Shown here piece after piece: positions 34,595 to 44,021 of a DNA stretch of 64,000 nucleotides. The notes beneath the pieces are model-generated. The model was not told the origin of the DNA, made no database searches, and saw only the letters and a list, made by a program, of their open reading frames with translations. The translations under genes were made by a program, and so were the position numbers. This DNA comes from PZPK01 sp965230795 (GTDB lineage: Bacteria; Pseudomonadota; Gammaproteobacteria; Pseudomonadales; Oleiphilaceae). Position 1 is the stretch's first letter. Every line of letters begins with the position of its first letter. Location of the stretch: assembly GCA_965230795.1 (NCBI GenBank), contig OZ246020.1, positions 3,410,001-3,474,000 on the forward strand. Direction: 5' to 3'.

Positions 34595-36250
34595 TTACAA
34601 AGTCGGCACCCGTAAGCTCGACTGCTTGTTGCTGCGATATTCGAAATCGACAAAGTAGTCCACTCCCGTCGGCGACTTGTACTGGGGATCTTTGGTATCG
34701 ATTGCCAACACCAGACGATGACCGGCAGGCACATCATAAGCCGTAGTCACCAGATCGAAATCGACCGTAATCTTATCGCCGGAATCCGCTTCCGGCATCG
34801 TGATCACACCATGGGTAATCAGGGTGCCGATTCCCAGATTATTCATGTCGTAAAGATATGCCACCAGTTGCACTTTCTCATACTTGGGCTGGATCTGCAG
34901 CGTGACAGAGGGATTGCCGCGAATCTGCATCTCATTGCTCAACCAGCCGGATTTCCAGTAGATACTGCGCGCATCGGACGCCAGGGAAATATCCGCCAGA
35001 ATCGGAATCTCCAGTTGTTCCAGAACCTGTGACAGCAAAGGAATCTGGGTACTGAACAGCGTGCCCGCCCAGGCGTTGATGGTGTCATCCGCACCAAAGA
35101 AGCTCCAGTAGGGATAGGTCTCAAGATCGCCATCATCCAGCAGGCTGCGTGGATGCAGGTAGAAGGTTTGATTCGAAGCACCTTCCACCGGGAAATGATC
35201 AAAGCTGTCGTACTGGTTTTCAAACTTAACCTTCATGTTAATGGGCTTGGCACTGGCAATGGCCGTCGTTTCATCCTTGAGATGATAATCGAACCATTGA
35301 TAGGTATTGGTCCAGGGCAAAGCTTCCAAACCGATTACCGGTGGCAACAAATCACCCGAGGCATGGGTGCCCGAAACCAGATCAATATGCTTGGGCCCGG
35401 TGAGCTGCTCGAACATGTCCATCACTGAATTGGGCTGAAACAGGTTATCGCCATAGGCCTTGGCAATGTAAACCGCTGTTCCATTGGCGTTGAGCTCATC
35501 GATGTAGTGGTCGGGCGAGCGAATCGTGGCCCATTCGACCACCTCCGGAATAGCGCTCAGGTTCTGATTTTTGATGCTGCTCCAGTGAGCTTCAACAATG
35601 GGATCCAGATTACCCAGCAGGTTACCGCTCAGGGTCAGTAGCTCACCCCAAACCAGTCGTGGCGTCTGATTGCCGTAAAGCGAATCCGGCAAGCTGCCCC
35701 AGGTGCTCATGGCGGACACCGCGCGAATGCGCTCATCATGGGCCGCACCGATCATCGCAATACCGGAACCATAGGAAACCCCGGCCGCACCAATGCGGTT
35801 GGGATCGACCGGGTAGTTGGCGATCAGGTAATCGATGACACGACTGAGATCATCAATGTCTTCCGGACCCGCAGTATTGATCACACCGTCCGAGGTACCA
35901 AATCCGCGCGTGCTGTAGCTGAGCACGATATAACCTTTCTCTGCCAGCTCTCCGGCCTGAGTCAGGTACTCATATTCATTCAGAGCCCAGCTATTAATAA
36001 ACACCACTGCAGGAGCGGGACCATCCAGCTCAGTGGGTACAAAGATATTTGCTGCCAGATTCAGACCCTCACTGGTCTGGATCAAAATATCATCATCGGT
36101 GGTGTAGGCGTCGGAGCTTGGAAAAACGCCCTGATTCAACAGACCGGCAACAAAACTCAGTGCCGGCAGGTAACCATCATCTGCTTGTGCGGCTGGCATG
36201 GCCAGGCTGGCTGCCATCCCCGCGGCTAGGGCCAAGTGCTTTAGTTTCAT
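34595..36250 (-). CDS. Secreted CocE/NonD family alpha/beta hydrolase
   Basis: A 551-residue exported hydrolase. Signal peptide ends near AQA-DD. The N-terminal catalytic domain has VFINSWALNEYEYL, LSYSTRGFGTSDG (oxyanion region) and the nucleophile GVSYGSGIAM; later SGTHASGDLLPP holds a likely catalytic His. The C-terminal 200 residues form a beta jelly-roll (QIRGNPSVTLQIQPKYEKVQ, then TTAYDVPAGHRLVLAID), as in X-Pro dipeptidyl-peptidase and cocaine esterase. Substrate unknown; an ester or peptide. It has a strong terminator and is divergent from an AraC-type regulator. Confidence 0.88.
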   Translation of the reverse strand: MKLKHLALAAGMAASLAMPAAQADDGYLPALSFVAGLLNQGVFPSSDAYTTDDDILIQTSEGLNLAANIFVPTELDGPAPAVVFINSWALNEYEYLTQAGELAEKGYIVLSYSTRGFGTSDGVINTAGPEDIDDLSRVIDYLIANYPVDPNRIGAAGVSYGSGIAMIGAAHDERIRAVSAMSTWGSLPDSLYGNQTPRLVWGELLTLSGNLLGNLDPIVEAHWSSIKNQNLSAIPEVVEWATIRSPDHYIDELNANGTAVYIAKAYGDNLFQPNSVMDMFEQLTGPKHIDLVSGTHASGDLLPPVIGLEALPWTNTYQWFDYHLKDETTAIASAKPINMKVKFENQYDSFDHFPVEGASNQTFYLHPRSLLDDGDLETYPYWSFFGADDTINAWAGTLFSTQIPLLSQVLEQLEIPILADISLASDARSIYWKSGWLSNEMQIRGNPSVTLQIQPKYEKVQLVAYLYDMNNLGIGTLITHGVITMPEADSGDKITVDFDLVTTAYDVPAGHRLVLAIDTKDPQYKSPTGVDYFVDFEYRSNKQSSLRVPTL

Positions 36251-36466
36251 GGATTCTTATCCTTATTCTGGAGTGTCAATGAATAGTTGTGTCTCGAAGT
36301 TCGAACCGCTCATATCGAAGACACCAGCCTACTATCGAGCCTTCACTCTAAACATGCGCCAACGGGTCAGCGTGTTAAGGCAACGGGTCACGGCCAGAAA
36401 AGTGTGAAAATCATCACATTCAAACTGTTAACTCAAACGGGCGCCTGGCCAAAAAATATTGAGATA

Positions 36467-37549
36467 ATGCTCAAATATTCCAAAAACAGTGATAATAAAG
36501 TGAATGCACCGCAACGTTTTCCCGGCTGGGGCAGCGCACAGGTAGCCGTGCTGCTGCAGTTTGCCCAGTCTCTTGAACTCGCCATGGATACCGTGCTTGA
36601 AGGCAGCGGCATTACCGAAGCCAGTCTGGAGCATCGAGACCCAAGCCTGGCACAGGAGCTGGTGGTCATTGAAAACCTGATCGCTCACTGCGACACCCAC
36701 CCGTTCGAGCTGGGTGTGCGCGTCGGTCGTCAATGTAACGTCAATTCACTGGGTTTGATGGGGCAACTGTTGATGTCGAGTCGCACCCCGAAAGAAATGG
36801 TGTCCCTGGTCAGCGAATTCTTTTCCGGGGAACACCACTTCCTGAAGATACGTCCACAGATTAACCTGAATGAAGTGCGCACCACCTTCGAAGTGCCAGA
36901 CTGGCTTTCCGAACAGGCCGGACAGTTTATTCTCGGCCGCGATATGGGCGGCTCCATCGCTTTTCAGGAAAACATCATCGAGGATGTGCCAGCCACCGTC
37001 ACCGCCGTTGGCTTTGTGGGTCCCGAGCTGCCGGGCATGGCCGAAATTGGTGAATACTATTGCTGCGATGTGCACACCATGCAAACGGAGAATTATCTCC
37101 ATAGCAACATCAAGCTGATCAATATGGTGCTGCCTCTGGGCAATCGCTTTCTGCAAAAGGTTCTGCTGAAACGTGTGCAGAACTTTTTCGAACGGCATTC
37201 GCCCCAGGTCGACCGGGAAGTCAGCATGGGCAAACGCATCGCCAGTGTGCTGGATGACGTGGGTTATATGGATATGAGCAAGGAACAGATGGCCTCCCGG
37301 CTCAACGTCTCCTCACGCACCCTGTCCCGCTACCTCAATCGGGAAGGCACCCACTGGCGTGGACTGTTTACACAATTACGAATGGAGCGGGCGCGGCATC
37401 TGCTGGTTAACAGTCGCGACAGCGTCGAAAGCGTCGCCTTCAAAACCGGTTTTTCCAGTGCCAGTGCGTTTTCCAATGCCTTCTCGCGAGAGGTGGGGAT
37501 GAGCCCGCTCGAATTCCGCCTGAGTGAAACCGAAAGCGAATTGGCCTGA
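36467..37549 (+). CDS. AraC family transcriptional regulator (arabinose-binding-like N-terminus)
   Basis: A 360-residue regulator if started at the ATG at 36467; the frame is open for 60 codons further upstream but that extension is unlike the family. The effector domain spans about 20-230 (NSLGLMGQLLMSSRTPKEMV) and the C-terminal part has ASRLNVSSRTLSRYLNREG and VAFKTGFSSASAFSNAFSRE. It is divergent from the CocE/NonD hydrolase gene, with about 215 bases between, which makes it the likely regulator of that gene. Confidence 0.88.
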   Translation: MLKYSKNSDNKVNAPQRFPGWGSAQVAVLLQFAQSLELAMDTVLEGSGITEASLEHRDPSLAQELVVIENLIAHCDTHPFELGVRVGRQCNVNSLGLMGQLLMSSRTPKEMVSLVSEFFSGEHHFLKIRPQINLNEVRTTFEVPDWLSEQAGQFILGRDMGGSIAFQENIIEDVPATVTAVGFVGPELPGMAEIGEYYCCDVHTMQTENYLHSNIKLINMVLPLGNRFLQKVLLKRVQNFFERHSPQVDREVSMGKRIASVLDDVGYMDMSKEQMASRLNVSSRTLSRYLNREGTHWRGLFTQLRMERARHLLVNSRDSVESVAFKTGFSSASAFSNAFSREVGMSPLEFRLSETESELA

Positions 37550-37795
37550 TTTACATTGCTGATGTCGTAACGATCAAAAATTGTAAATGTTTTTTTGAAG
37601 AAGGAACAAAGTGACTAGAATTATCAGGCCAAACCAAACTGGACCAAGCGTGAAAACTCCCCGCAAGTAAAATGCTCCAGCGGAGCAACAATTTGTCATA
37701 AATCAGAGTAAAAAGTACCTTGATAATTTAATTGTCCGCCCTATGATTTGGGTGTTTGGTGGTACTTTCAATCAACCTGGTTTGAGTATGTATAG

Positions 37796-38095
37796 ATGAG
37801 GTGGACGCATTCCACATTAATCATTTTTCTGCTGCTGTTTTCTGCAAGTCTGGTTCATGCCAGCTCGACAGATCATTCCCTCCACCCCGTCCAGATAGGG
37901 GCGGGCATCGACCTTTTCGAGATAGCAGATAACGATACGTCGGAAACACCGCCAGACCTGCTACCTTTCTATGGTTTGTGGTGCACTGATGAATTTCCCT
38001 GCCGACACTCTGTTGTCAACAGTACATTCATAGTCACAGCAAACCGCATTGTCAGTTTCCCAATCCTGCCACAAGGCCCTCCGCTTCGTTGCTGA
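37796..38095 (+). CDS. Short exported hypothetical protein, possibly a gene remnant
   Basis: A 99-residue frame opening with a good signal peptide (MRWTHSTLIIFLLLFSASLV, cleavage near VHAS) and then VQIGAGIDLFEIADNDTSET, which resembles the start of the extracellular sensory part of 7TMR-DISM kinases or diguanylate cyclases. After about residue 60 the composition changes and no domain continues. There is no clear ribosome binding site. It may be the broken 5' end of a sensor gene, with the rest decayed to 38700. Confidence 0.4.
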   Translation: MRWTHSTLIIFLLLFSASLVHASSTDHSLHPVQIGAGIDLFEIADNDTSETPPDLLPFYGLWCTDEFPCRHSVVNSTFIVTANRIVSFPILPQGPPLRC

Positions 38096-38704
38096 GGCAA
38101 GCTCGAATTCATTTTCAGGTCTGAACCGTCCCAGGGCACAAGGCCAAAATAAACCGAACGTTCCAGTGCCATTTGACACGGTAATCCTGCCAAACTGGCA
38201 ATTGACCGTATTGATATTGTCGAACACCGCCTCAGCATTCTTTAACGATCATGCACTCCCGGTTTAGCCAAAGTGTGTTTACGTTTATCAAGAGTGAAGG
38301 AGGCACACAATGCCTGCACATTACCATGCATTACCCACGACAGCTCTCACTGGAAACCGGCTAAAAAATTCTGGCTCCCGATGGATTAGGTTTCTCTCCA
38401 TATAACCCAGCTAGCGAGGCGCCATGAGTTTTCAGGAAGTCGAGCCCGATACTATTTCAGCGCAAATTTCCGTGGTTCAAGCTCGACAAAAACCAGTCCG
38501 GGTTTTTGCTGGTCGTTTCCGAAAACGAGGCGGATGCCGGACCTCTCGCGAATGTTGGATATGGAGATGGAGCTGAAATCCTCACACCGCCACATCTGCT
38601 TTTCAGAATTTGTCCACGCCTATGCTGGACATTTCCACCAGTTACCAGACCTGTGGCCTCTAGGGGGCACTTGATTAATTACGTATTTAACGGAGATTTT
38701 TTAA
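38096..38704. other. Apparently non-coding, decayed-looking stretch
   Basis: About 600 bases without a convincing gene. There is a good ribosome binding site (GAAGGAGGC) at about 38296 before an ATG at 38310 that opens only about 30 codons, and overlapping short frames between 38420 and 38650 in at least two phases that read like protein but do not connect. The promoter and GGAG ribosome binding site of nhaD are at the right end. This looks like a graveyard of one or two small genes. Confidence 0.4.
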
Positions 38705-40072
38705 TTGAAAGCCATTTTATCGTTAACAGCTCTGCTGTCGTTTACCCCAGTCGCTTTTGCTTCAGAAAGCATAAAAAGTCACCTCGCCATGACCTCTGCG
38801 GGACTCGGAATAGCCGCGTTGATCATATTTGCGTTGGCATACAGCCTCGTGATTGCAGAAGAATTTATTCACCTGCGCAAATCCAAACCCATGTTACTTG
38901 CAGGTGGCCTGATCTGGATCATCGTCGCAGTGCTTACGCCGAAAGATGAAAGCGGCAAAGCGTTTCTCGAACATGCCATTGACCACAACCTGCTGGAGTA
39001 TGCTTCCCTCTTTCTATTTTTGCTAACTGCCATGATTTACGTGAATGCCATGACCGAGCGAAATGTATTCGAAGCGCTGAGAGCGTGGCTGATCCGGCGA
39101 GGCTACAGCTATCGCAAACTATTCTGGATCACCGGATTTCTTGCATTCTTTATCTCGCCTATAGCGGATAATTTAACCACCGCCCTGCTGATGGGAGCGG
39201 TGGTACTGGCAGTCGGCGCAGCAAGTCAACGTTTTGTCTCACTGGCATTTATCAATATTGTCGTGGCGGCCAATGCGGGAGGTGCGTTCAGTCCTTTTGG
39301 CGACATTACAACACTAATGGTGTGGCAGTCAGGGCACATCGAGTTTTTTGGATTCTTCGCGCTGTTTATTCCAGCCCTGGTCAATTTTGTCATTCCGGGT
39401 ATCATTCTTAGTTTTGCGATCCCCAATGAAACACCACCGGCACCGGAGGAAGACGTCAAAATCCAGCACGGTGGGCTCGCCATCTGTTTTCTGTTTCTGT
39501 GTACCATTGTTACCGCCGTAGCTTTCGAGCAAGTGCTTCACCTGCCGCCATTTCTGGGCATGATGCAGGGGCTTTCCTATTTGTTTTTCTATTCCTATTA
39601 CATCAAGAAGAGTGAACACCGATTCGATGATTCTGTTTCGGAGTTCAATATATTCAATAAGGTTGCACGCGCCGAGTGGGACACGTTGTTGTTTTTCTTT
39701 GGGGTGATTTTCTGTGTCGGCGGACTCGGCGCTATTGGCTACCTCGCCGATGTTTCCCGTTTGCTTTATGAGGGACTGGGTGCGACCCAGGCCAATATCA
39801 TTGCGGGCATACTATCTGCAGTAGTCGATAATATCCCGGTCATGTTTGCGATTTTGACCATGAACCCGGACATGGAAGCCTACCAGTGGCTCCTAGTCAC
39901 AATGACCGCCGGAGTGGGCGGCAGTCTGCTTTCAGTCGGATCAGCAGCTGGTGTCGCATTGATGGGTCAATCCCGCGGTATGTACACCTTTTTCAGCCAC
40001 CTTAAATGGAGTTGGGTTATTGCTCTCGGGTATGGCGCCAGTATTTACGTTCATTATTTAATCAACGGATAA
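38705..40072 (+). CDS. nhaD: Sodium/proton antiporter NhaD
   Basis: A 455-residue inner-membrane antiporter. After an N-terminal signal-like segment (ending near AFAS) there are about eleven membrane spans, with the family motifs FFISPIADNLTTALLMGA, NIVVAANAGGAFSPFGDITT and AVVDNIPVMFAIL. NhaD exports Na+ or Li+ in exchange for protons and is common in marine and halophilic gammaproteobacteria. The start is a TTG at 38705 with CGGAG about ten bases upstream; the reading frame and length fit the family. Confidence 0.93.
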   Translation: MKAILSLTALLSFTPVAFASESIKSHLAMTSAGLGIAALIIFALAYSLVIAEEFIHLRKSKPMLLAGGLIWIIVAVLTPKDESGKAFLEHAIDHNLLEYASLFLFLLTAMIYVNAMTERNVFEALRAWLIRRGYSYRKLFWITGFLAFFISPIADNLTTALLMGAVVLAVGAASQRFVSLAFINIVVAANAGGAFSPFGDITTLMVWQSGHIEFFGFFALFIPALVNFVIPGIILSFAIPNETPPAPEEDVKIQHGGLAICFLFLCTIVTAVAFEQVLHLPPFLGMMQGLSYLFFYSYYIKKSEHRFDDSVSEFNIFNKVARAEWDTLLFFFGVIFCVGGLGAIGYLADVSRLLYEGLGATQANIIAGILSAVVDNIPVMFAILTMNPDMEAYQWLLVTMTAGVGGSLLSVGSAAGVALMGQSRGMYTFFSHLKWSWVIALGYGASIYVHYLING

Positions 40073-40394
40073 CAGCAAACCAGAACACTTATGTGTGCCA
40101 TGGAAGGCTTTTCAGGATGAATGGCGGTGCCTTGCATTTTCTCAAATGTGAAGCGCCGCTGTTTCTTTGAAACTGCCCTCGGATGAGAATTGAAGGCAAT
40201 ACACCAATTCTGCCATGGGCAATCAATCGACCACTTACCAAACCTCCGTTCGTATTTTTACAAACCTTTTCAGCGCAATCTCTAATATGCAAATTGTTCT
40301 GAAATTGAAGCTGGGTCTCGTGCGGGTACTTACAAAAAAACGACAACTCGCGGTATAGTGGCGCCTTCTGACACAACAAGGAAAACCTTTCGCA
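40073..40394. other. Region between nhaD and fnr, with a candidate promoter
   Basis: About 320 bases. No gene seen. It contains the possible fnr promoter at 40330-40359. A minus-strand open frame covering much of this region lies antisense to fnr and has no family resemblance. Confidence 0.45.
40330..40359 (+). promoter_or_regulatory. Candidate sigma-70 promoter for fnr
   Basis: TTACAA (40330-40335), 18-base spacer, TATAGT (40354-40359), 36 bases before the fnr ATG. The -10 box is good and the -35 weak. Confidence 0.4.
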
Positions 40395-41123
40395 ATGGCG
40401 ACCAATCAATCTCCAGAGGTAGCACCGTATTATCTGAAGTGCAGTAAGTGTTCGCTGCGAAAACTGTGTCTGCCTGACCACCTTCCGCCTTCTGAAATGA
40501 CACAGCTGGAAGAGGCCATTGAGCCCTCTTCCCCCTATCATGAAAATCAGAAAGTGTACGCAGCCGAGCAACGCTTCGATAAAATTTTCGCGGTGAAATC
40601 CGGCATGGTGAAAACCGTGTTGTTGGACAAAGAAGGGAATGAACGAATTATCGGATTTCATCTGCCCGGTGAATTGCTCGGTCTCGACGCGATTTATCCC
40701 AAAAAATATTTGTCTACCGCAATCGCTGTGGTCACCTCCAGCCTTTGTCAAATCCACTTTGACGATCTGGAATCCCTGGCAACCAAATTTCCATCATTGC
40801 AACATCACGTATTTAACCTGATGAGCAAGGAAGTCCACACACTCAACTCCTTAAGTGTGGATCACACCGCAGAACAAAAACTTGCCGGTTTCGTGCTCGG
40901 ACTGTCCTCTCGCTACAAGCAACGCAATTATTCCGGTTCGCACATCCATTTGATGATGCCGCGGCGTGACATAGCCAATCATCTCAATATGGCACCGGAA
41001 ACGGTCAGCCGCTTATTCAAACGTTTTCAGAGCGACGGTATTCTGGAGATCAATCGAACGGATCTGATCATCAAGGATATGGCAGCGCTACGAGCCGCTG
41101 CAGGCTGCGGCGGCAGCTGTTGA
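40395..41123 (+). CDS. fnr: FNR/ANR oxygen-sensing transcriptional regulator
   Basis: A 242-residue CRP/FNR regulator. The [4Fe-4S] ligands are all present: Cys16, Cys19, Cys25 (CSKCSLRKLC) and Cys118, each at E. coli FNR numbering minus four. The cyclic-nucleotide-like beta-roll is about 35-150, the dimer helix follows, and the helix-turn-helix has APETVSRLFKRF with the Glu-x2-Ser-Arg pattern that reads TTGAT half-sites. It should switch genes between aerobic and anaerobic modes. Odd: the C-terminus ends in a Gly/Cys tail (AAGCGGSC). Monocistronic. Confidence 0.94.
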   Translation: MATNQSPEVAPYYLKCSKCSLRKLCLPDHLPPSEMTQLEEAIEPSSPYHENQKVYAAEQRFDKIFAVKSGMVKTVLLDKEGNERIIGFHLPGELLGLDAIYPKKYLSTAIAVVTSSLCQIHFDDLESLATKFPSLQHHVFNLMSKEVHTLNSLSVDHTAEQKLAGFVLGLSSRYKQRNYSGSHIHLMMPRRDIANHLNMAPETVSRLFKRFQSDGILEINRTDLIIKDMAALRAAAGCGGSC

Positions 41124-41209
41124 GGCGAACACAAACAGTTTGCTGAGCAAAGTCTCTGCCGCCAGAGCGAAAACAGAGACCATTGTCACGTTCAATACCC
41201 GCTGGAGAG

Positions 41210-41707
41210 CTATCGATAGCCCTCCAGTTTCTTCTGAAATTCCTGTTGCAGGCGCATCATCTCCGGCTGAATTGTGGCAATTTCGCGCTCCGATACCTGC
41301 GTGATACCAGCCATCACCTGAGGAAAACGTTCCAGAAATACCTTGCCGGCACCTGACTCGTAGAACTCCAGTATTTCCTTCAATTCGCCTTCCGAAAATG
41401 CCGACATATAAATATCCACATACTGGGCTTTCACCGAGTCGCTTTTGAAGGTATCGAACAAGAGGGTCAACGTATCATTGAGGTATTGATCCACTGCAGG
41501 CTGCGCCTCCGCCGGCAGATTCAACTGAGCCATTTGTCGCGCCTGCATATTCTTGATGTTTTCGGCCATCACTTTCAGTTGTGCATCCATGTTCATGGCT
41601 TCGAGTAGCTGTTTGGCGGTATCGCGGTGAGAGTCTGATTTGGCGTCATCCGCCAGCACTCCTGATGCGATAAATAGCGCCAATACCAGTACGTTGAAAT
41701 ATTTCAT
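41210..41707 (-). CDS. DUF2059 domain-containing exported protein
   Basis: A 165-residue protein from the ATG at 41707 (AAAGGAA upstream). Signal peptide MKYFNVLVLALFIASGVLA, then a helical domain with LLEAMNMDAQLKVMAENI and YMSAFSEGELKEILEFYESG, the recognisable core of DUF2059. Function unknown; periplasmic. It lies about 100 bases downstream of the OmpA-family gene, separated by a perfect inverted repeat. Confidence 0.9.
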   Translation of the reverse strand: MKYFNVLVLALFIASGVLADDAKSDSHRDTAKQLLEAMNMDAQLKVMAENIKNMQARQMAQLNLPAEAQPAVDQYLNDTLTLLFDTFKSDSVKAQYVDIYMSAFSEGELKEILEFYESGAGKVFLERFPQVMAGITQVSEREIATIQPEMMRLQQEFQKKLEGYR

Positions 41708-41755
41708 TAGAATTCCTTTTATTGGGTGGTAGGGAAGAAGGAAGCGAGAATCGTC

Positions 41756-41788
41756 ACCGGTAGCGCATACTAACACTGCGCTACCGGT
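41756..41788. repeat. Perfect 12-base inverted repeat between two minus-strand genes
   Basis: ACCGGTAGCGCA (41756-41767), nine-base loop, TGCGCTACCGGT (41777-41788). It lies after the OmpA-family gene and before the DUF2059 gene. There is no T run after it in either direction, so it is more likely an mRNA-stabilising or processing hairpin than a terminator. Confidence 0.6.
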
Positions 41789-41803
41789 GATCGCTTTAGA
41801 CTC

Positions 41804-42922
41804 TTACTTACGAACCGCACTTTCTACGTCGGCACTCACCTTGCCGATAACACGACGATTCTGGGCGCGTCCTTCGGCGGTATCGTTTGATGCAACAGGC
41901 TGCTCTTCTCCATACCCTACAGCCTCAACACGCGAAGCAGCAATGCCATAGGAATCAACCAGCATGGCTTTCACCGCGTCAGCGCGCTTCTGGGACAGGG
42001 ACTTGTTGTAGGCCGCAGCACCACGATCATCCGTATGACCTTCAACGATAACACTGGTGTCCTGATAGGTATTCAGGAATTCTGCCAGCTTTTTCACTTC
42101 ACCATCCGCGTCGGAGAATTCAGCACTGTTGGTTTTGAACTTTACTTGCATATCGATGGAGATGGTTTTGACCAGCTTGATCGGGCAACCCTTTGCGTCC
42201 ACCTTGAAAGCGGCATCTGTATCCGGACATTGATCCCGGGCATCGACCACACCATCACCATCGCTGTCCACAGGGGCAGGTTTGGGTTCAGGCTTCGGCG
42301 CCGGTTCAACTTTGGATTCGGGCTTAGGTTTTGCTTCAGGTTTGGGTTCGGGCGAGGCCTCTTTTACGGCTACCGGTTTGGCGGCCGCCTCAACCGGGGC
42401 TGCGCTCGATCCACCGAAGGCATAGCCCAGGGTCACACGCACTCCCAGATCGGTCATCTCGTAGTCCAGACTGTTCATGGCCAGAACTTCGCCACGCAGC
42501 ATTAAATTATTGTCAAAGTATTTTTTTGCACCCGCCCCGACATACAGCAGGGTTTCATCGGCATCATCTGAATCGGGTATTTCAAACTCCTGATGGGCCA
42601 CACCGGCAGACAGGAAAGGCCGGTAGTCACCATCCATCAAGTGATAAAGGCCTCCCGCTGCATAGCGCCGCCCATCCAGTTCCACATCCGCGTCTTCCAC
42701 ATCGGCATCGAAGTCACTGAGCCAGGCTTCGAACGAAAGACGTTCCGATACCGGCAACTCGGCCCCCAACTCCAGACTGGTACTATCATCCAGATCCCGA
42801 TCGCTATCCCAGAAGTAGTGGCCCACGCCCAGGTACAGTTCCAGATCACTTTGCTTATCGGCCAATACTGGCGTCGTCATCGCCGCAGCCAGGAAACCCA
42901 CACTCAACTTCTTTATTGTCAT
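41804..42922 (-). CDS. OmpA family outer-membrane protein
   Basis: A 372-residue protein: signal peptide (VGFLAAAMTTPVLA), an eight-stranded OmpA-type barrel (about 22-175), a Pro/Lys/Glu/Ala-rich linker (about 180-225), a calcium-binding thrombospondin-3-like motif (DSDGDGVVDARDQCPDTDAA), and a C-terminal peptidoglycan-binding OmpA domain with VEGHTDDRGAAAYNKSLSQK and AVGYGEEQPVASNDT. It tethers the outer membrane to the cell wall. The layout matches OprF/OmpA-like porins of marine gammaproteobacteria. Followed by a hairpin and the DUF2059 gene. Confidence 0.93.
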   Translation of the reverse strand: MTIKKLSVGFLAAAMTTPVLADKQSDLELYLGVGHYFWDSDRDLDDSTSLELGAELPVSERLSFEAWLSDFDADVEDADVELDGRRYAAGGLYHLMDGDYRPFLSAGVAHQEFEIPDSDDADETLLYVGAGAKKYFDNNLMLRGEVLAMNSLDYEMTDLGVRVTLGYAFGGSSAAPVEAAAKPVAVKEASPEPKPEAKPKPESKVEPAPKPEPKPAPVDSDGDGVVDARDQCPDTDAAFKVDAKGCPIKLVKTISIDMQVKFKTNSAEFSDADGEVKKLAEFLNTYQDTSVIVEGHTDDRGAAAYNKSLSQKRADAVKAMLVDSYGIAASRVEAVGYGEEQPVASNDTAEGRAQNRRVIGKVSADVESAVRK

Positions 42923-43023
42923 ACTGTCTTCCTTCTTTTTTCTCTCATATTTTCTCAGGTATCTTCTATGATTTAGCCTTTCATAGATTAATGCTTGAGG
43001 ATTTGCCCCTCAAATGCTCTTTC

Positions 43024-43890
43024 TCACTCCCCATCACCCCTTTTATCCTGGGTTCGGGTTTCAAAGTCCGTGGGCGCATGGCGCTCCAACAACTGCTCTG
43101 CAGGATCACCCCAGGCGCGATTGACCATACGTCCTCGTTGCACAGCGGGACGCATAGCGATCTGATCCGTCCATCGTTGAACGTTTTTGTAGCTGGCTAC
43201 GTCCAGGAATTCGCCGGCGTCATACAGTTTGCCTTGAGCCAGTACCCCATACCACGGCCAGATGGCCATATCGGCGATGGTGTATTCACTCCCCGCCATG
43301 TATTCATGCTCAGCCAAATGAGTATCCAGCACATGCAATTGGCGTTTTACTTCCATGGCATAACGGTCGATGGGGTATTCCAGTTTTTCGGGTGCATAGG
43401 CGTAGAAATGACCGAAACCACCCCCTAAAAACGGCGCACTGCCCATTTGCCAGAACAGCCAGTTCAAGGCTTCGGTGCGGTTGCCATGCTCCGATGGCAA
43501 GTAGGTACCAAATTTTTCCGCCAGGTAAAGCAGAATCGCCCCGGACTCAAACACCCGTGTGCCCGTGGTGGTATCGAGCATCACCGGGATTTTGGAGTTG
43601 GGATTCAGTGCTACAAAGCCACTGGAGAACTGATCGCCCTTGGTGATATCGATAATGTAGGCATCGTATTCGGCTTCACGAATACCGAGTTCGATCAGCT
43701 CTTCAAACATAATGGTGGCCTTGACCCCATTCGGGGTCGCCAGAGAATACAACTGGAAGGGGTTATCTCCACGGGGCAAATCTTTTTCCTGGGTTGCGCC
43801 AGAGATGGGCCGGTTAATATTGGTGAACTTGCCTCCGCTCTGGTTATCCCATTTCCAGACTTTCGGGGGTTGATAGCCATCGTTTGACAT
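43024..43890 (-). CDS. yghU: YghU-type disulfide-bond oxidoreductase (GST family)
   Basis: A 288-residue protein from the ATG at 43890 (AAAGGAAG upstream), the same length as E. coli YghU. The opening YQPPKVWKWDNQSGGKFTNI and later GDNPFQLYSLATPNGVKATI, DQFSSGFVALNPNSKIPVML and FLGGGFGHFYAYAPEKLEYP are diagnostic of the Nu-class glutathione transferases YfcG/YghU, which reduce disulfides using two bound glutathiones. A longer frame to 44022 overlaps the MerR gene and adds an unrelated 44 residues. Confidence 0.95.
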   Translation of the reverse strand: MSNDGYQPPKVWKWDNQSGGKFTNINRPISGATQEKDLPRGDNPFQLYSLATPNGVKATIMFEELIELGIREAEYDAYIIDITKGDQFSSGFVALNPNSKIPVMLDTTTGTRVFESGAILLYLAEKFGTYLPSEHGNRTEALNWLFWQMGSAPFLGGGFGHFYAYAPEKLEYPIDRYAMEVKRQLHVLDTHLAEHEYMAGSEYTIADMAIWPWYGVLAQGKLYDAGEFLDVASYKNVQRWTDQIAMRPAVQRGRMVNRAWGDPAEQLLERHAPTDFETRTQDKRGDGE

Positions 43891-44021
43891 ATGCTTGCTT
43901 CCTTTGTCCGTTAAGCCATAAAACAGTACGCATAACTCTAGAGACTGGATGTCGGCAAGTCGATAGAATTCTTCATTCGGTAAAGTTCGTTGCAGTGGTG
44001 AGCCGTTCGACAAGACCGACA

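Noticed and set aside
37961..38238. Minus-strand open frames opposite the short exported protein
   Set aside because: Two frames of about 90 codons overlap one another; neither has a ribosome binding site or a recognisable family.
40089..40757. Minus-strand open frame of 222 codons over the fnr promoter and 5' half
   Set aside because: Antisense to fnr with no supporting start signal or domain.
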